Shown: positions 26,710-35,404 of the stretch, one piece after another | Position numbering within the stretch: the first letter of the stretch is position 1 | How the letters are laid out: each line of letters starts with the position of its first letter | From: Cytophagales bacterium | GTDB taxonomy: Bacteria > Bacteroidota > Bacteroidia > Cytophagales > Spirosomataceae | Reading direction: 5' to 3' | Assembly (NCBI GenBank): GCA_004292855.1 | Contig: RDXN01000056.1 | Location: forward strand, 27,616-91,615 | Length of the DNA: 64,000 nucleotides | Notes under the pieces: model-generated | What the model was told of the DNA's origin: nothing | Database searches by the model: none | The model's input: only the letters and a program-made list of their open reading frames with translations | Position numbers and translations under genes: made by a program

Positions 26710-28038
26710 ATGCGTTTGTTCTTGCCTTTGCTCACTCTGTTGTGTGGTCTCCTGTGCGTTCGATGCACCGACAACCCCGCCCGCTTTGCTACGGCTAATC
26801 CGCAAGGTAAACCTACCGCTGTGGTCTTCGATGGGACATCATATCGGCTACTGCGCCACGGAAAACCCTATTTTATCGAAGGGGCCGGGGGCGTGAGCCA
26901 TCTCGACCGGCTCCAAACCTGCGGGGGCAACTCCATCCGAATCTGGGACGATGCCGACGCCGACCAACTCCTCGACGAAGCCCACCGACTGGGCCTGACC
27001 GTGATGCTGGGCCTGTGGGTTGAGCGCGAAATGGAAGGGTTCAGCTACGATAATCAGGCGGCTGTGGCCCGGCAATACAAGCGCATCCGCAAAACGGTGC
27101 TTAAATACCGCAACCATCCGGCCCTCCTGCTCTGGTGCGTGGGCAACGAGTGGGCGCAGGGAGCCAACAACGTGAAAGTCTACGACGAGGTAAACCGGCT
27201 GGCCACGCTGGTCCACGACCTCGACCCCAACCATCCCGTCAGTACGGCGATCTCGCCGGATAGTAAGCGGGCCGTTTGGCTGGTCGCCGAGCGGTGTCCG
27301 GCGGTCGACATTCTGTCGGTCAACGCCTACGCCCTCACCGATCAGTTGGGCGAGTTTTTCCAGAAAGGCGGCTGGAACGGCCCATACATCATTTCGGAGT
27401 ATGGCGCACAGGCGTATTGGGAAACGCCCACCGCCCCCTGGGGTGCGCCCGATGAACCCAATAGCGAACAAAAGCGGGCGTTTGTACACCAGTTTTACCC
27501 CAAACACATTGGCTCACGACCAGCCAACTGCCTGGGAGCCTACCTGTTTTACTGGGGCACGAAGCAGGAGGAATCGCACACGTGGTTCAGCGTGTTTGAC
27601 GAACAGGGCCGCGAGACACCTCTGGTCGAACAGATGCAGGAACTTTGGGGCGGTGGAAAACCCACCAATCGGTCACCCGTATTGCAAACTATTCTGATTG
27701 ATGGCAAACCAGCCCTCCGGCAGGTGTTTCGGGCGTCGGACAAACCGCACCAGGTACAGGTCTTGGCCCAAGACCCCGATGGCGATTCGTTGACGTACGC
27801 CTGGGAGATCAAACTCCGGGCCGCCCGCACCGCCGACTACGTAGGCACGCCCCGCCCTCCTGTTGCGGGTTTGTTCCAAAACTCGGCGACTTCAACTACT
27901 GAGTTTCGGTTACCCCGCCAACCCGGTGCGTATCGGTTGTTTGTGTACGTGTACGACAACCACAATCACGTCGCTACGGCGAATGTGTCGTTTATGGTGC
28001 AATCACACCCCGAATTTCAGGATAACGTTCGCGAATAG
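26710..28038 (+). CDS. Glycoside hydrolase (GH2-like TIM barrel) lipoprotein
   Basis: 442 residues. Hydrophobic start MRLFLPLLTLLCGLLCVRC with candidate lipidation Cys at 16 or 19. A TIM-barrel domain of clan GH-A follows: candidate acid/base Glu in LLWCVGNEWAQG (about residue 146) and nucleophile Glu in YIISEYGAQAYW (about residue 230), as in GH2/GH5-type enzymes. A C-terminal Ig/cadherin-like sandwich (DPDGDSLTYAWEI, about 355-430) completes it. Its 3' end overlaps the convergent GT2 gene by 47 bp, and the two may build and trim the same beta-glycan at the cell envelope. Substrate not determinable. Confidence 0.85.
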   Translation: MRLFLPLLTLLCGLLCVRCTDNPARFATANPQGKPTAVVFDGTSYRLLRHGKPYFIEGAGGVSHLDRLQTCGGNSIRIWDDADADQLLDEAHRLGLTVMLGLWVEREMEGFSYDNQAAVARQYKRIRKTVLKYRNHPALLLWCVGNEWAQGANNVKVYDEVNRLATLVHDLDPNHPVSTAISPDSKRAVWLVAERCPAVDILSVNAYALTDQLGEFFQKGGWNGPYIISEYGAQAYWETPTAPWGAPDEPNSEQKRAFVHQFYPKHIGSRPANCLGAYLFYWGTKQEESHTWFSVFDEQGRETPLVEQMQELWGGGKPTNRSPVLQTILIDGKPALRQVFRASDKPHQVQVLAQDPDGDSLTYAWEIKLRAARTADYVGTPRPPVAGLFQNSATSTTEFRLPRQPGAYRLFVYVYDNHNHVATANVSFMVQSHPEFQDNVRE

Positions 28039-30439
28039 TTTCCAACGCTTCAGTGGTCCATTGGCCTCTATCAAGACTATCTGACACCGACTCCAAGCGG
28101 GCAATCAGCAGCGGCTTCTGTCGGATGCTGTAGGCCGCATGGGAGCGGATAGTCGTGTGCAGAGGTTGAAAGAGAGCAGCAAATGAATGGGAAAGATGGT
28201 CGTTGGCAGTAGCAGGTTCGTCAACAACCTGTAAACCAATCCAATGCACGCAGTCATCTCCGGGGTAATGGGCACTGATGGTGGCGGGTTGGGTGGGGCA
28301 CCACACCCAGGCGATGTTGGGCGATGTTTGCGGTTGAGACAACCGGACAATGCGTTGCCAGGCTTGCCGATACAGCATTAGCGATTGATCGCGCTGCATC
28401 CCCCACGAACGAGCCGGATTGTCAAATTCGGGTAAAAAACTAACCAGCACAGGGCGGTTAGCCTCGCGTAGTTCGGCGAGGAAGCGGGTCAGTAATACAT
28501 CGTGTTGCCCGTCGATGATCTGCCGCAAAAAATGCTGCATGAGCATCTCATCGTGGCCTTTGCTCAGGGTGGGGATGATGGAAACAAACGGAATCTGCCC
28601 GGCCAACTTCGGCCAAACCACCGAGTCGATAACGCCCCCGGTTAGCACCGGCCAACGGAGCAATTGGGGGCCAACAACTTGCCGGTAAAACGTCTGCGTG
28701 TTACCGTGTTGCAGGTCGACGGGCGGGCGAATGGTTCGTTGATTGTACGTGAAAACGGTCATGCCGAGGGTGAGGAATACAACGCCTGCAAACAGGGGCA
28801 CCGCCGACCATCGTAGCCAAAAATACAACCCATAGCGCACTTTCCAGGCAGCAATACGCATCTGCCAAATAGCCCTGCGTCCGGCACTCAACCGCCGAAT
28901 TAGCCGCGCTATGCTCAATAACAACCGCTCCTGCCCCATCACGACATTCACCAGCAGAATCAACGCGTTGAGCATGGCAAAGCCCATCATCAACTGCGAA
29001 TACACGTTGTTCAGTGCGAACCGCCCGTAGTGGTAAATGCTGTACGCAATGGCCCCCAGCGAAGCCGCGATCATGAGCAGATTAGGTAGCAACAGCACAA
29101 AATGGTTGCGCGGGCGGTCGTCTTTTGGCGTGGGGATGTAGGGAACCCGTACGCGCAGGAACGTGTAGACCACGCCCAGCCCGTATACCCACCACGTGCC
29201 GCTTGCCAGAATGCCCCCAAGTAAGTGAAAACCAGCTTCGTGGCGTTCCATGAGCCAGCGTTGGGCATATTGCCGGATCAAAAACGCCGTGAGCAGCAGG
29301 GGCGTGTAAACGGTCGCGAACAGAAGCAGATCGAGGTAGATGGGCAGCCGCATCAACAGTAGCGAGGCAATCGGGATAAGCAAATCAATGCCTTGTACAA
29401 TGCCGATCAGGTAATACAGCGGCAGGGTGAAGTAGTGCAGTCGTTGTCGCCAGTTCAGGCCAACGAACACACGCGGCAGGGTCGTCACGAGCAATTCAAA
29501 CGTGCCCCGCGACCATTTGAGTTGTTGCTTGACATAGGCCGACAGCGTAGCCGGAACCAACCCGTACGACAAGGGTTTAGGCACGTAGACCGATTCCCAG
29601 CCTCGCGCGTGCATCCGCATGGCCGTGTGCATATCTTCGGATAAGCCGTTGGCGTGTCCGCCGATGTCATCGAGAGCGGCCCGCCGAAATGTGCAGTTGG
29701 CCCCGATAGCCTGCGCCGTGCCGTAGTTGCCCATGCAGGTCATCATCGGTCCATAAAAGCTGTACGTCTGCTCCGACGCGGCAAACGCCACCAGACTTTC
29801 CTTGCGGTTGTAATAGCCCTGCGCACACTGCACAAGTCCAACGGCGGGGTTCTCAAAGTAAGGTAACACCTCGTTCAGGAACGTCGGCAGGGGCACATGG
29901 TCGGGGTCGATGACGAGGCAGATTTCGCCGGTGGCCTGTTGGAGGGCGTTGTTGATATTGCCCGCTTTGGCGTCGGTTTTGTCGGTGCGGGTCACGTGCC
30001 GGACGCCCAAATCGGCGCAAACCTGTCGCAGATAGGGGTCGTCGGCCTCGTCGCAGAGCCAGGCAGTGTGGGGGTACTGGAGTTTTTGGAACGCCCGGAG
30101 TGTATTCACGACCATCTCGCGGGGTTCGCCGGGGCAATAGGTGGTCAGCACATCGACGGTCCAGGTGCGGGTAACGGGCGGGGCTACTGGTGGCCGAACG
30201 TTCCAGTAATGATACCACTCATGCAGCAGCCGAAGCAGTTTAAACCCCACCGAAATAGCCAGCAACACATATAACCACGAGTAGCCCCGGTTTTCAGGTT
30301 GAAAAAACACCCACCCAAACACGCCCATGAACACCAATCCCGCCAGAATCAGCACCCGAACGGGCCAGTTATCGCCGGGGCGTGACGTGAACGTATAATT
30401 GATTTCGGGAGTCAACTGCTCAGGTCGCGGCCATTTCAT
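27992..30439 (-). CDS. Membrane GT2 polysaccharide synthase (cellulose-synthase-like) with C-terminal GH26-like domain
   Basis: 815 residues. Two N-terminal transmembrane segments (about 27-75) precede a processive GT2 domain: LTTYCPGEP, CDEADDP, IDPDHVP (DxD, about residue 178), GLSEDMHTA (catalytic Asp region, about 266) and QQLKWSRG (Q-x2-K/R-W, about 305). Several membrane helices follow up to about 555. The last about 250 residues resemble GH26 glycosidases: VLVSFLPEFDNPARSWG (about 665), LYRQAWQRIVRL, NIAWVWCP and YPGDDCVHWIGL. Thus synthase and a glycan-binding or trimming module seem fused in one chain, the latter presumably periplasmic. Product could be a beta-glucan or mannan-like polymer. 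Confidence 0.85.
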   Translation of the reverse strand: MKWPRPEQLTPEINYTFTSRPGDNWPVRVLILAGLVFMGVFGWVFFQPENRGYSWLYVLLAISVGFKLLRLLHEWYHYWNVRPPVAPPVTRTWTVDVLTTYCPGEPREMVVNTLRAFQKLQYPHTAWLCDEADDPYLRQVCADLGVRHVTRTDKTDAKAGNINNALQQATGEICLVIDPDHVPLPTFLNEVLPYFENPAVGLVQCAQGYYNRKESLVAFAASEQTYSFYGPMMTCMGNYGTAQAIGANCTFRRAALDDIGGHANGLSEDMHTAMRMHARGWESVYVPKPLSYGLVPATLSAYVKQQLKWSRGTFELLVTTLPRVFVGLNWRQRLHYFTLPLYYLIGIVQGIDLLIPIASLLLMRLPIYLDLLLFATVYTPLLLTAFLIRQYAQRWLMERHEAGFHLLGGILASGTWWVYGLGVVYTFLRVRVPYIPTPKDDRPRNHFVLLLPNLLMIAASLGAIAYSIYHYGRFALNNVYSQLMMGFAMLNALILLVNVVMGQERLLLSIARLIRRLSAGRRAIWQMRIAAWKVRYGLYFWLRWSAVPLFAGVVFLTLGMTVFTYNQRTIRPPVDLQHGNTQTFYRQVVGPQLLRWPVLTGGVIDSVVWPKLAGQIPFVSIIPTLSKGHDEMLMQHFLRQIIDGQHDVLLTRFLAELREANRPVLVSFLPEFDNPARSWGMQRDQSLMLYRQAWQRIVRLSQPQTSPNIAWVWCPTQPATISAHYPGDDCVHWIGLQVVDEPATANDHLSHSFAALFQPLHTTIRSHAAYSIRQKPLLIARLESVSDSLDRGQWTTEALETIRERYPEIRGVIAP

Positions 30440-30442
30440 ACG

Positions 30443-30474
30443 AAAAAAGGAGGCCAGTAAAGCCTCCCTTTTTT
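30443..30474 (-). terminator. Rho-independent terminator after the YncE-like gene
   Basis: Read on the minus strand, ggaggctttactggcctcc-like arms are flanked by A and T runs (aaaaaaggaggc at 30443 and its complement ending 30474). It lies after the stop of the beta-propeller gene and just before the GT2 start, so the two are separate transcription units. Confidence 0.75.
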
Positions 30475-30507
30475 GACGTATTGCCCCTAAATCGGTCAGA
30501 TGAGAAT

Positions 30508-31596
30508 CTAGTATTTCAGCACCAGCCCATTGGGTTTCTTGCCCACAGCAACGTCTTTGATCTTGGCCCGGTTAGCCACGTCGATCACCGACACGGTTCC
30601 TTCGCCCTGATTGGTGATGTAGGCCGTTTTTCCGTCTTTGTCGAACACGATGGCGTGCGCATCGCTGCCCGCCAGCACCATGTCGTGTTGCATCCATCCG
30701 CCATTCATGGGTTGTAAAATGGGCACCCGATTGGTCCCCGCCTGACTTACCCAAATCTCGTTGCGTCCGGCGTGGTAGGCCGCGTAACCCGGCGTAAAGC
30801 CCAAGTTGAGCGTTTCGGTAACGGCCAGCGTTGCCACGTCGATGATGCTCAGGCTTTTGCCTGTTTCATTGTCGACATACATCTTGTTGTTGGCCCCCGG
30901 CCAGGCCCCAATTGGCCCTGCGCCAACCGGAATCGTTTTGGCCACGGTCTTGTCGCTCAGACGGATAACCGTTACAGTATTGCTTTTGCTGTTGGCGACA
31001 AACGCATATTTCCCATCAGCCGACATCGTCACCTCGGCAGGGTCCATCCCCACGTCAATGGTTTTTTTGAGGCTCATGTTCGATGCGTCGTAGACGAGTA
31101 CTTTTCCCGCGTCGGTCATTTGCGAGGTCCAGATCTCGGAGCCATCGGGTGAGAACGTTGCATTGTGGTTCGTGACAGGCGTTTGCTGATTGGTGGCTAG
31201 GGCACCCGTTTTGGCGTTGACCACCAGCACCCGGCCCTTCATGCCCGCTGTGCCGCCCGAATGCCCCGCGCTCAGGTCCATGCCCGGCACGCCAACGCCT
31301 AGTTTACTGCCATCGGGCGAGATATAAATGTGATGCGGCCACATCACCATGTCGTTCATCTGCATCCCCGACATACTAGTCGACGGGTTGCCAAACGAAA
31401 TGGTTTCTTTAACTTGATTGGAGGCTAATTCAATAACAGACAGCGAGTTGCTTTCAGCATTGACAACATAAGCAGCCGGGTAGTTGATGTTCAGTACGGG
31501 TTGCGTAGGCGCGGGGGTGGCCATATCGTGCCCGTCGTGGGAGGAGCAGCCAGCCAGCACGACACAGGCTAAAGCAGTAATTGTTTGACGAAGCAT
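30508..31596 (-). CDS. YncE/YVTN-type beta-propeller lipoprotein
   Basis: 362 residues. Lipobox VVLAGCSS (Cys17) marks a lipoprotein, followed by a short Met/His-rich linker (SSHDGHDMATPAP). Repeated blades of the YVTN type are seen: AAYVVNAESNSLSVIELAS, KYAFVANSKSNTVTVIRLSD, KMYVDNETGKSLSIIDVATL and KTAYITNQGEGTVSVIDVAN. A Met-rich stretch (STSMSGMQMNDMVMWPHH) could bind copper or another metal, which is inference. Probably surface or periplasmic; function unknown. A TAnnTTTG box precedes it. Confidence 0.88.
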   Translation of the reverse strand: MLRQTITALACVVLAGCSSHDGHDMATPAPTQPVLNINYPAAYVVNAESNSLSVIELASNQVKETISFGNPSTSMSGMQMNDMVMWPHHIYISPDGSKLGVGVPGMDLSAGHSGGTAGMKGRVLVVNAKTGALATNQQTPVTNHNATFSPDGSEIWTSQMTDAGKVLVYDASNMSLKKTIDVGMDPAEVTMSADGKYAFVANSKSNTVTVIRLSDKTVAKTIPVGAGPIGAWPGANNKMYVDNETGKSLSIIDVATLAVTETLNLGFTPGYAAYHAGRNEIWVSQAGTNRVPILQPMNGGWMQHDMVLAGSDAHAIVFDKDGKTAYITNQGEGTVSVIDVANRAKIKDVAVGKKPNGLVLKY

Positions 31597-31621
31597 AAGA
31601 CGTTCAGTGAGTTTTGAGAGA

Positions 31622-31629
31622 CAAATTTA
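31622..31629 (-). promoter_or_regulatory. TAnnTTTG box before the YncE-like gene
   Basis: On the minus strand taaatttg matches the -7 consensus 25 bp upstream of the ATG at 31596, inside the 54-bp gap after the histidine kinase gene. No clear -33 element. Confidence 0.4.
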
Positions 31630-31650
31630 CCACATAGAAATTAAACCGCC

Positions 31651-33789
31651 CTACGCATTCCAGGGGATGCGAATGACAAACGTTGTCCCCTCTCCCTCGG
31701 TCGATTCGACGCTCAACGTGCCACCGTGGCCTTTGGTGATAATGTCGTAACTCAACGACAGCCCCAGGCCGGTGCCTTGACCAGTGGGTTTGGTTGTAAA
31801 AAACGGTTGAAAAATCTTTTGCCGGATGGTTTCAAGGATGCCCGTGCCGTTGTCCGAAACCCGTATCTCTACACCGTCGGGCAGGCTCTGGGTTTGAACG
31901 GAGACGGTGGGTTCGTAACCCGTGGGAGTTGATTTTTGGCGCTCGCCAACGGCATGGAACGCATTGGTAAACAGGTTCAGCAGCACGCGACCCAGGTCCT
32001 GCCCCATCACCGATACCGGTTGCAGGTTGGGGTCGAAATCGGTCTCTAGCTTCGCATTAAAGCTTTTATCCTTTGCTCTAAGACCATGATAACTCAGGCG
32101 CAGATACTCGTCGGCCAGGGCATTGAGATCGGTGGGTTCGCGTTGGCCGGTGCTGGCGCGGGAATGTTCGAGCATACCGCGCACGATGCTCGCGGCCCGT
32201 TTGCCGTGGTGGCTTATTTTGTCCAGATTCTGGTTTAGGTCGCCCAGGATTTCGTCGATCAGTCCCTCGTCGCGGCTGTCGCTCGCCCGTTCGTCTTCGA
32301 TCTCTTTGATGAGTTCTCCGCTCACTTCGGCAAAGTTGTTGACGAAGTTTAGGGGGTTCTGAATCTCGTGGGCAATGCCCGCCGTGAGTTCGCCCAACGA
32401 GGCCATCTTCTCACTTTGCACCAATTGCTGTTGGGTGGCTTTTAGATCGTTGAGTGACTGTTGCAACTCGGCGGTGCGCTCGGCCACCTGCCGTTCGAGG
32501 GTGGCGTTTTGTTCGCGCAGTAGGCTCTCTTTCTCAAGCGAAAGTTTTTCGACTTCGTGGAGTTTTTGCTCGAGTTGTTCGTTGGTTTGGGCGTTTTCGC
32601 GGGCTAGCATCAGAACCAGCGTTAGCGGGATACTGATGAAAAACAGAATGTTGAAGAGAGTATCCAGAAAAGGATATTGTTCCCAGAATTTTGAACCTAG
32701 CAACTCACTAATAATTACTTGAATTAACACAATGCCTCCTAGCAGACCGATGCTAACAAAAGCCACCCAAGCATTCGGAATTCGGCTGCGTACGGCCCTA
32801 ACACATAAATAAACGCCCAGAAGCAGCAACGCAAGCAGGCTGTAGTTGATAACCGTTCCGATCCAGTCTACATCGATATAACCGCTGACTAAAATGCTTA
32901 AAATAATCACCCCAGCGACTAGATAGTATAGAATCGAGGGGCGTCTGTTCAGATAGAGCGTGTACGTCAGGAAAAGCAGACAGTAAAACGAAACATCAAC
33001 TAGCTGCCGCAGAAAAAAGGCCCATTCTGTCAGGCGGGGGCTAGTTGTGTGCCCTGCCACATCATTCATAATGACACTGATCGCAAAAAGCAGCATCGTC
33101 AGGGTAAACACGGCGTTAATGCGTTTGCGACGAAAGAAGAAATACAAAGCATGGATTGCACTCAACGCAATGAAGAAACCACCTAGCAAATATGACTGTA
33201 GGGTTCGCCAAAACGTGTTCTCCACTGCTTTTTTGGCTCTACCGTCCAGATTCACTACCGAAACCAATAGCATAGACCATTTCCGACTACCCACCACAGG
33301 TTCATACCAGTGAGGCATGAAATGAACCAACCGGATTGCCAACGTATGACGACCCGGTTTAAGTTGAGGTAAGGTATGATACTCCGCCGACGGTGGGCTG
33401 TACGCTTCCTGTATTTTTCTCGATGGCCCAATCAGACCTGAACGGCGAAAGAGTTTACCATCCAGGTAGACTTCAACGGCTCCCGAGTGCCATACGCGCA
33501 GGGCCAGCGGGAGTTCCGTCACGGCAGAATCGAGCACAAACACGGCCCTGAACCAGCCAATTTGCTCCTTGTCCATTTTGGGCAACGTGCGGATGGCGAC
33601 AGGTGTTGCCACCGTATCCCAGCGGCTATCGTCGAATGTCGCGCTTGCCCACGCAGGGTTGTCGCCCACGTGCCATCGCCAACCTTTGTCGATCTGCTTT
33701 CCTTTTTCAGGCAGGCTATCGACCCGGGTAACGGGTTGCGCGTAGGCAGCAGAGACTAGCAGCAGAAGCAGTATAATCAGGCGAAACAT
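31651..33789 (-). CDS. Sensor histidine kinase with extracellular jelly-roll and 7TM-DISM-like region
   Basis: 712 residues. Signal peptide MFRLIILLLLLVSAAYAQ, then a galactose-binding-like beta-sandwich (about 35-190; DDSRWDTVATP, VEVYLDGKLFRRSG), seven predicted membrane helices (about 205-395), a coiled coil and a HisKA/HATPase_c kinase. H-box GIAHEIQNPLNF (His near 474), N-box LLNLFTNAFHAV, G1 VSDNGTGI, G2 GTGLGLSLSYD. The 7TM architecture suggests sensing of an extracellular, perhaps carbohydrate, ligand. No response regulator is adjacent. Its kinase half is strikingly similar to that of the TPR kinase at 60177-62168. Confidence 0.93.
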   Translation of the reverse strand: MFRLIILLLLLVSAAYAQPVTRVDSLPEKGKQIDKGWRWHVGDNPAWASATFDDSRWDTVATPVAIRTLPKMDKEQIGWFRAVFVLDSAVTELPLALRVWHSGAVEVYLDGKLFRRSGLIGPSRKIQEAYSPPSAEYHTLPQLKPGRHTLAIRLVHFMPHWYEPVVGSRKWSMLLVSVVNLDGRAKKAVENTFWRTLQSYLLGGFFIALSAIHALYFFFRRKRINAVFTLTMLLFAISVIMNDVAGHTTSPRLTEWAFFLRQLVDVSFYCLLFLTYTLYLNRRPSILYYLVAGVIILSILVSGYIDVDWIGTVINYSLLALLLLGVYLCVRAVRSRIPNAWVAFVSIGLLGGIVLIQVIISELLGSKFWEQYPFLDTLFNILFFISIPLTLVLMLARENAQTNEQLEQKLHEVEKLSLEKESLLREQNATLERQVAERTAELQQSLNDLKATQQQLVQSEKMASLGELTAGIAHEIQNPLNFVNNFAEVSGELIKEIEDERASDSRDEGLIDEILGDLNQNLDKISHHGKRAASIVRGMLEHSRASTGQREPTDLNALADEYLRLSYHGLRAKDKSFNAKLETDFDPNLQPVSVMGQDLGRVLLNLFTNAFHAVGERQKSTPTGYEPTVSVQTQSLPDGVEIRVSDNGTGILETIRQKIFQPFFTTKPTGQGTGLGLSLSYDIITKGHGGTLSVESTEGEGTTFVIRIPWNA

Positions 33790-33831
33790 AGTAAACGGCA
33801 GGCGGTTTAGTGCCTAAAGTTACAAATCCCC

Positions 33832-35217
33832 TCAGTTAAACGCAATCTGTGCCTTTTCGCCAATTGCCCATTTGTTGCCCTGCAATACCAGCCGACCGGG
33901 TTTGGTGGTCTGAATCCGACCGTTGGGCGTGGGTTGACTAGCGTACTCGCAGGCATCGTTCAGGTACGAATAGGGGTCGCCCAGGGCCAGGCGTTGCGCG
34001 TTGGGGTCGTCGGACACCCGAAACGTGGCCTGCGTTGGCCCCTGTATCTGTATTTGATACACCATTGGTCGCTCGCCCGCACTCTCGGTCAGCGAGTCAA
34101 CGCTGAATCCATCGCCAAGATCAACGGTGCGGGCGTATAAAATGCGCGGAGGCTGGGGCATGGGGGGTGGAGCCTGCGGACGTGGAGGTGCGGGCGGCAC
34201 CGATTGCGACTGCGAACGGGGGCGATTTTCGGCCATAGTTGGCGGGGGCACGGCCTGCGTTGGCACAGGAGCCGGGGGTATAGCTGACGAAACAGGTGGG
34301 GCCGAAACAGGGGTCTGAGCAGGTTTGGGTGTCGGTTCTTGTGCAGCAGGAACCACAGCCGAAAGCCCCACTGCTTTTTGTAAAACACCTACTTGCTGCT
34401 CCAATTGATCCACGCGGGCCTTCAGGCGTTCGTTTTGCGCGATGGTCTGCCGCGACTCGCCTTTTACATGAATCAACTCGTCGTTCAATCGTGCCACGCG
34501 CATGTCCGACTCCGTGGTAAGCGTTGGGCTAGTTGTGCCTTTCCGACGCGTCGCCAGCAGATAGCCAGCTAATCCCAAACTCAGCAGCGACACCAGCAGA
34601 GCCAATCCACTTTTCGACAACCAACCTCCATCAGTTGAGGTCGTTGTGGCGCGGGAGCCTGTTGTTTTTTCTTCCGAAAATGCTGTGTCGGATTGAGCCG
34701 CTTCTTCGTCGGTCGTAACATTGAGTTGGGCCGTGTTTGGTTGGCCCGCATCAGCCATGAGTGCAGCCGGGTTAGCTGCGGGTTGACCGGCCAGTTGATT
34801 CATCTGGCGTTCAAACGTCATAAACGAGGGCAACTGCCGCCGGTGCTGCCGGTCGCTGCCAGCCGTTACGCGGTTTATGAGCTGCGTTTTTAGCTCACCC
34901 AGGGCCGTAGCCACGGGCTTGGCTGCGGTGGCGGGGTTGGTCGTCCAGCGTTCGGTCTCGGTTACCAGTTCATCGGCTTTGGTCAGTTTTTGGTCGACGA
35001 TAAACTTCTTCAGACTCGGATAACTCACGCATTCGGCGCAGGTAACGCGGTCGGGGTAGCCGTAGGTTTTGGCATCGGTTGCCAGAAACTCGACCGTGGT
35101 TTTAGTCATCTGAAACGCCCGTTCGCGGAGATCGTTGGGGCCAAGCGTTTCAGACTGGGCGACGGCAAGGAACGGGAAAAGGAGCGGTCCGACGATTCGG
35201 AAAAGAAAGGTTTTCAT
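33832..35217 (-). CDS. Membrane-anchored coiled-coil protein of the Hsp70-like/tubulin-like operon
   Basis: 461 residues from ATG 35217 with a signal peptide (MKTFLFRIVGPLLFPFLAVA). A periplasmic-looking part has a CAEC pair (Cys60, Cys63) and helical content. One transmembrane helix at about 203-223 is followed by basic residues, a coiled coil (about 243-290; QNERLKARVDQLEQQV), a Pro-rich linker (about 295-360) and a C-terminal beta-rich domain (about 362-461). The topology suggests a protein spanning the inner membrane, coupling periplasm to cytoplasm. Last gene of the operon, after the giant Hsp70-like gene, separated by a palindromic repeat. No known family recognised. Confidence 0.75.
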   Translation of the reverse strand: MKTFLFRIVGPLLFPFLAVAQSETLGPNDLRERAFQMTKTTVEFLATDAKTYGYPDRVTCAECVSYPSLKKFIVDQKLTKADELVTETERWTTNPATAAKPVATALGELKTQLINRVTAGSDRQHRRQLPSFMTFERQMNQLAGQPAANPAALMADAGQPNTAQLNVTTDEEAAQSDTAFSEEKTTGSRATTTSTDGGWLSKSGLALLVSLLSLGLAGYLLATRRKGTTSPTLTTESDMRVARLNDELIHVKGESRQTIAQNERLKARVDQLEQQVGVLQKAVGLSAVVPAAQEPTPKPAQTPVSAPPVSSAIPPAPVPTQAVPPPTMAENRPRSQSQSVPPAPPRPQAPPPMPQPPRILYARTVDLGDGFSVDSLTESAGERPMVYQIQIQGPTQATFRVSDDPNAQRLALGDPYSYLNDACEYASQPTPNGRIQTTKPGRLVLQGNKWAIGEKAQIAFN

Positions 35218-35232
35218 TAGGGGCTTATTTAA

Positions 35233-35402
35233 CCCCACCCCCGGCCCCTACCCCTGAACTCAGGGGAGGGGAGACTTACCAGATAAACTTCTCTATGTTT
35301 AGGCTACTCATATCTCAGAAATAACGCGTTGCCTGAACAGTCAAAAGTTAGACGTTTTCGTCTCCCCTCCCCTGAGTTCAGGGGCAGGGGCTGGGGGTGG
35401 GG
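35233..35402. repeat. Paired inverted GC-skewed palindromes within the operon
   Basis: Arms at 35233-35274 and 35361-35402 are near-perfect inverted copies of about 42 bp; each holds an inner palindrome around ctgaactcag or its variant ctgagttcag. The 86-bp spacer has no coding potential. The overall design, C-rich outer part plus inner palindrome in inverted pairs, parallels the DUF559 element at 40551-41079 though the sequences differ. Confidence 0.75.
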
Positions 35403-35404
35403 TG

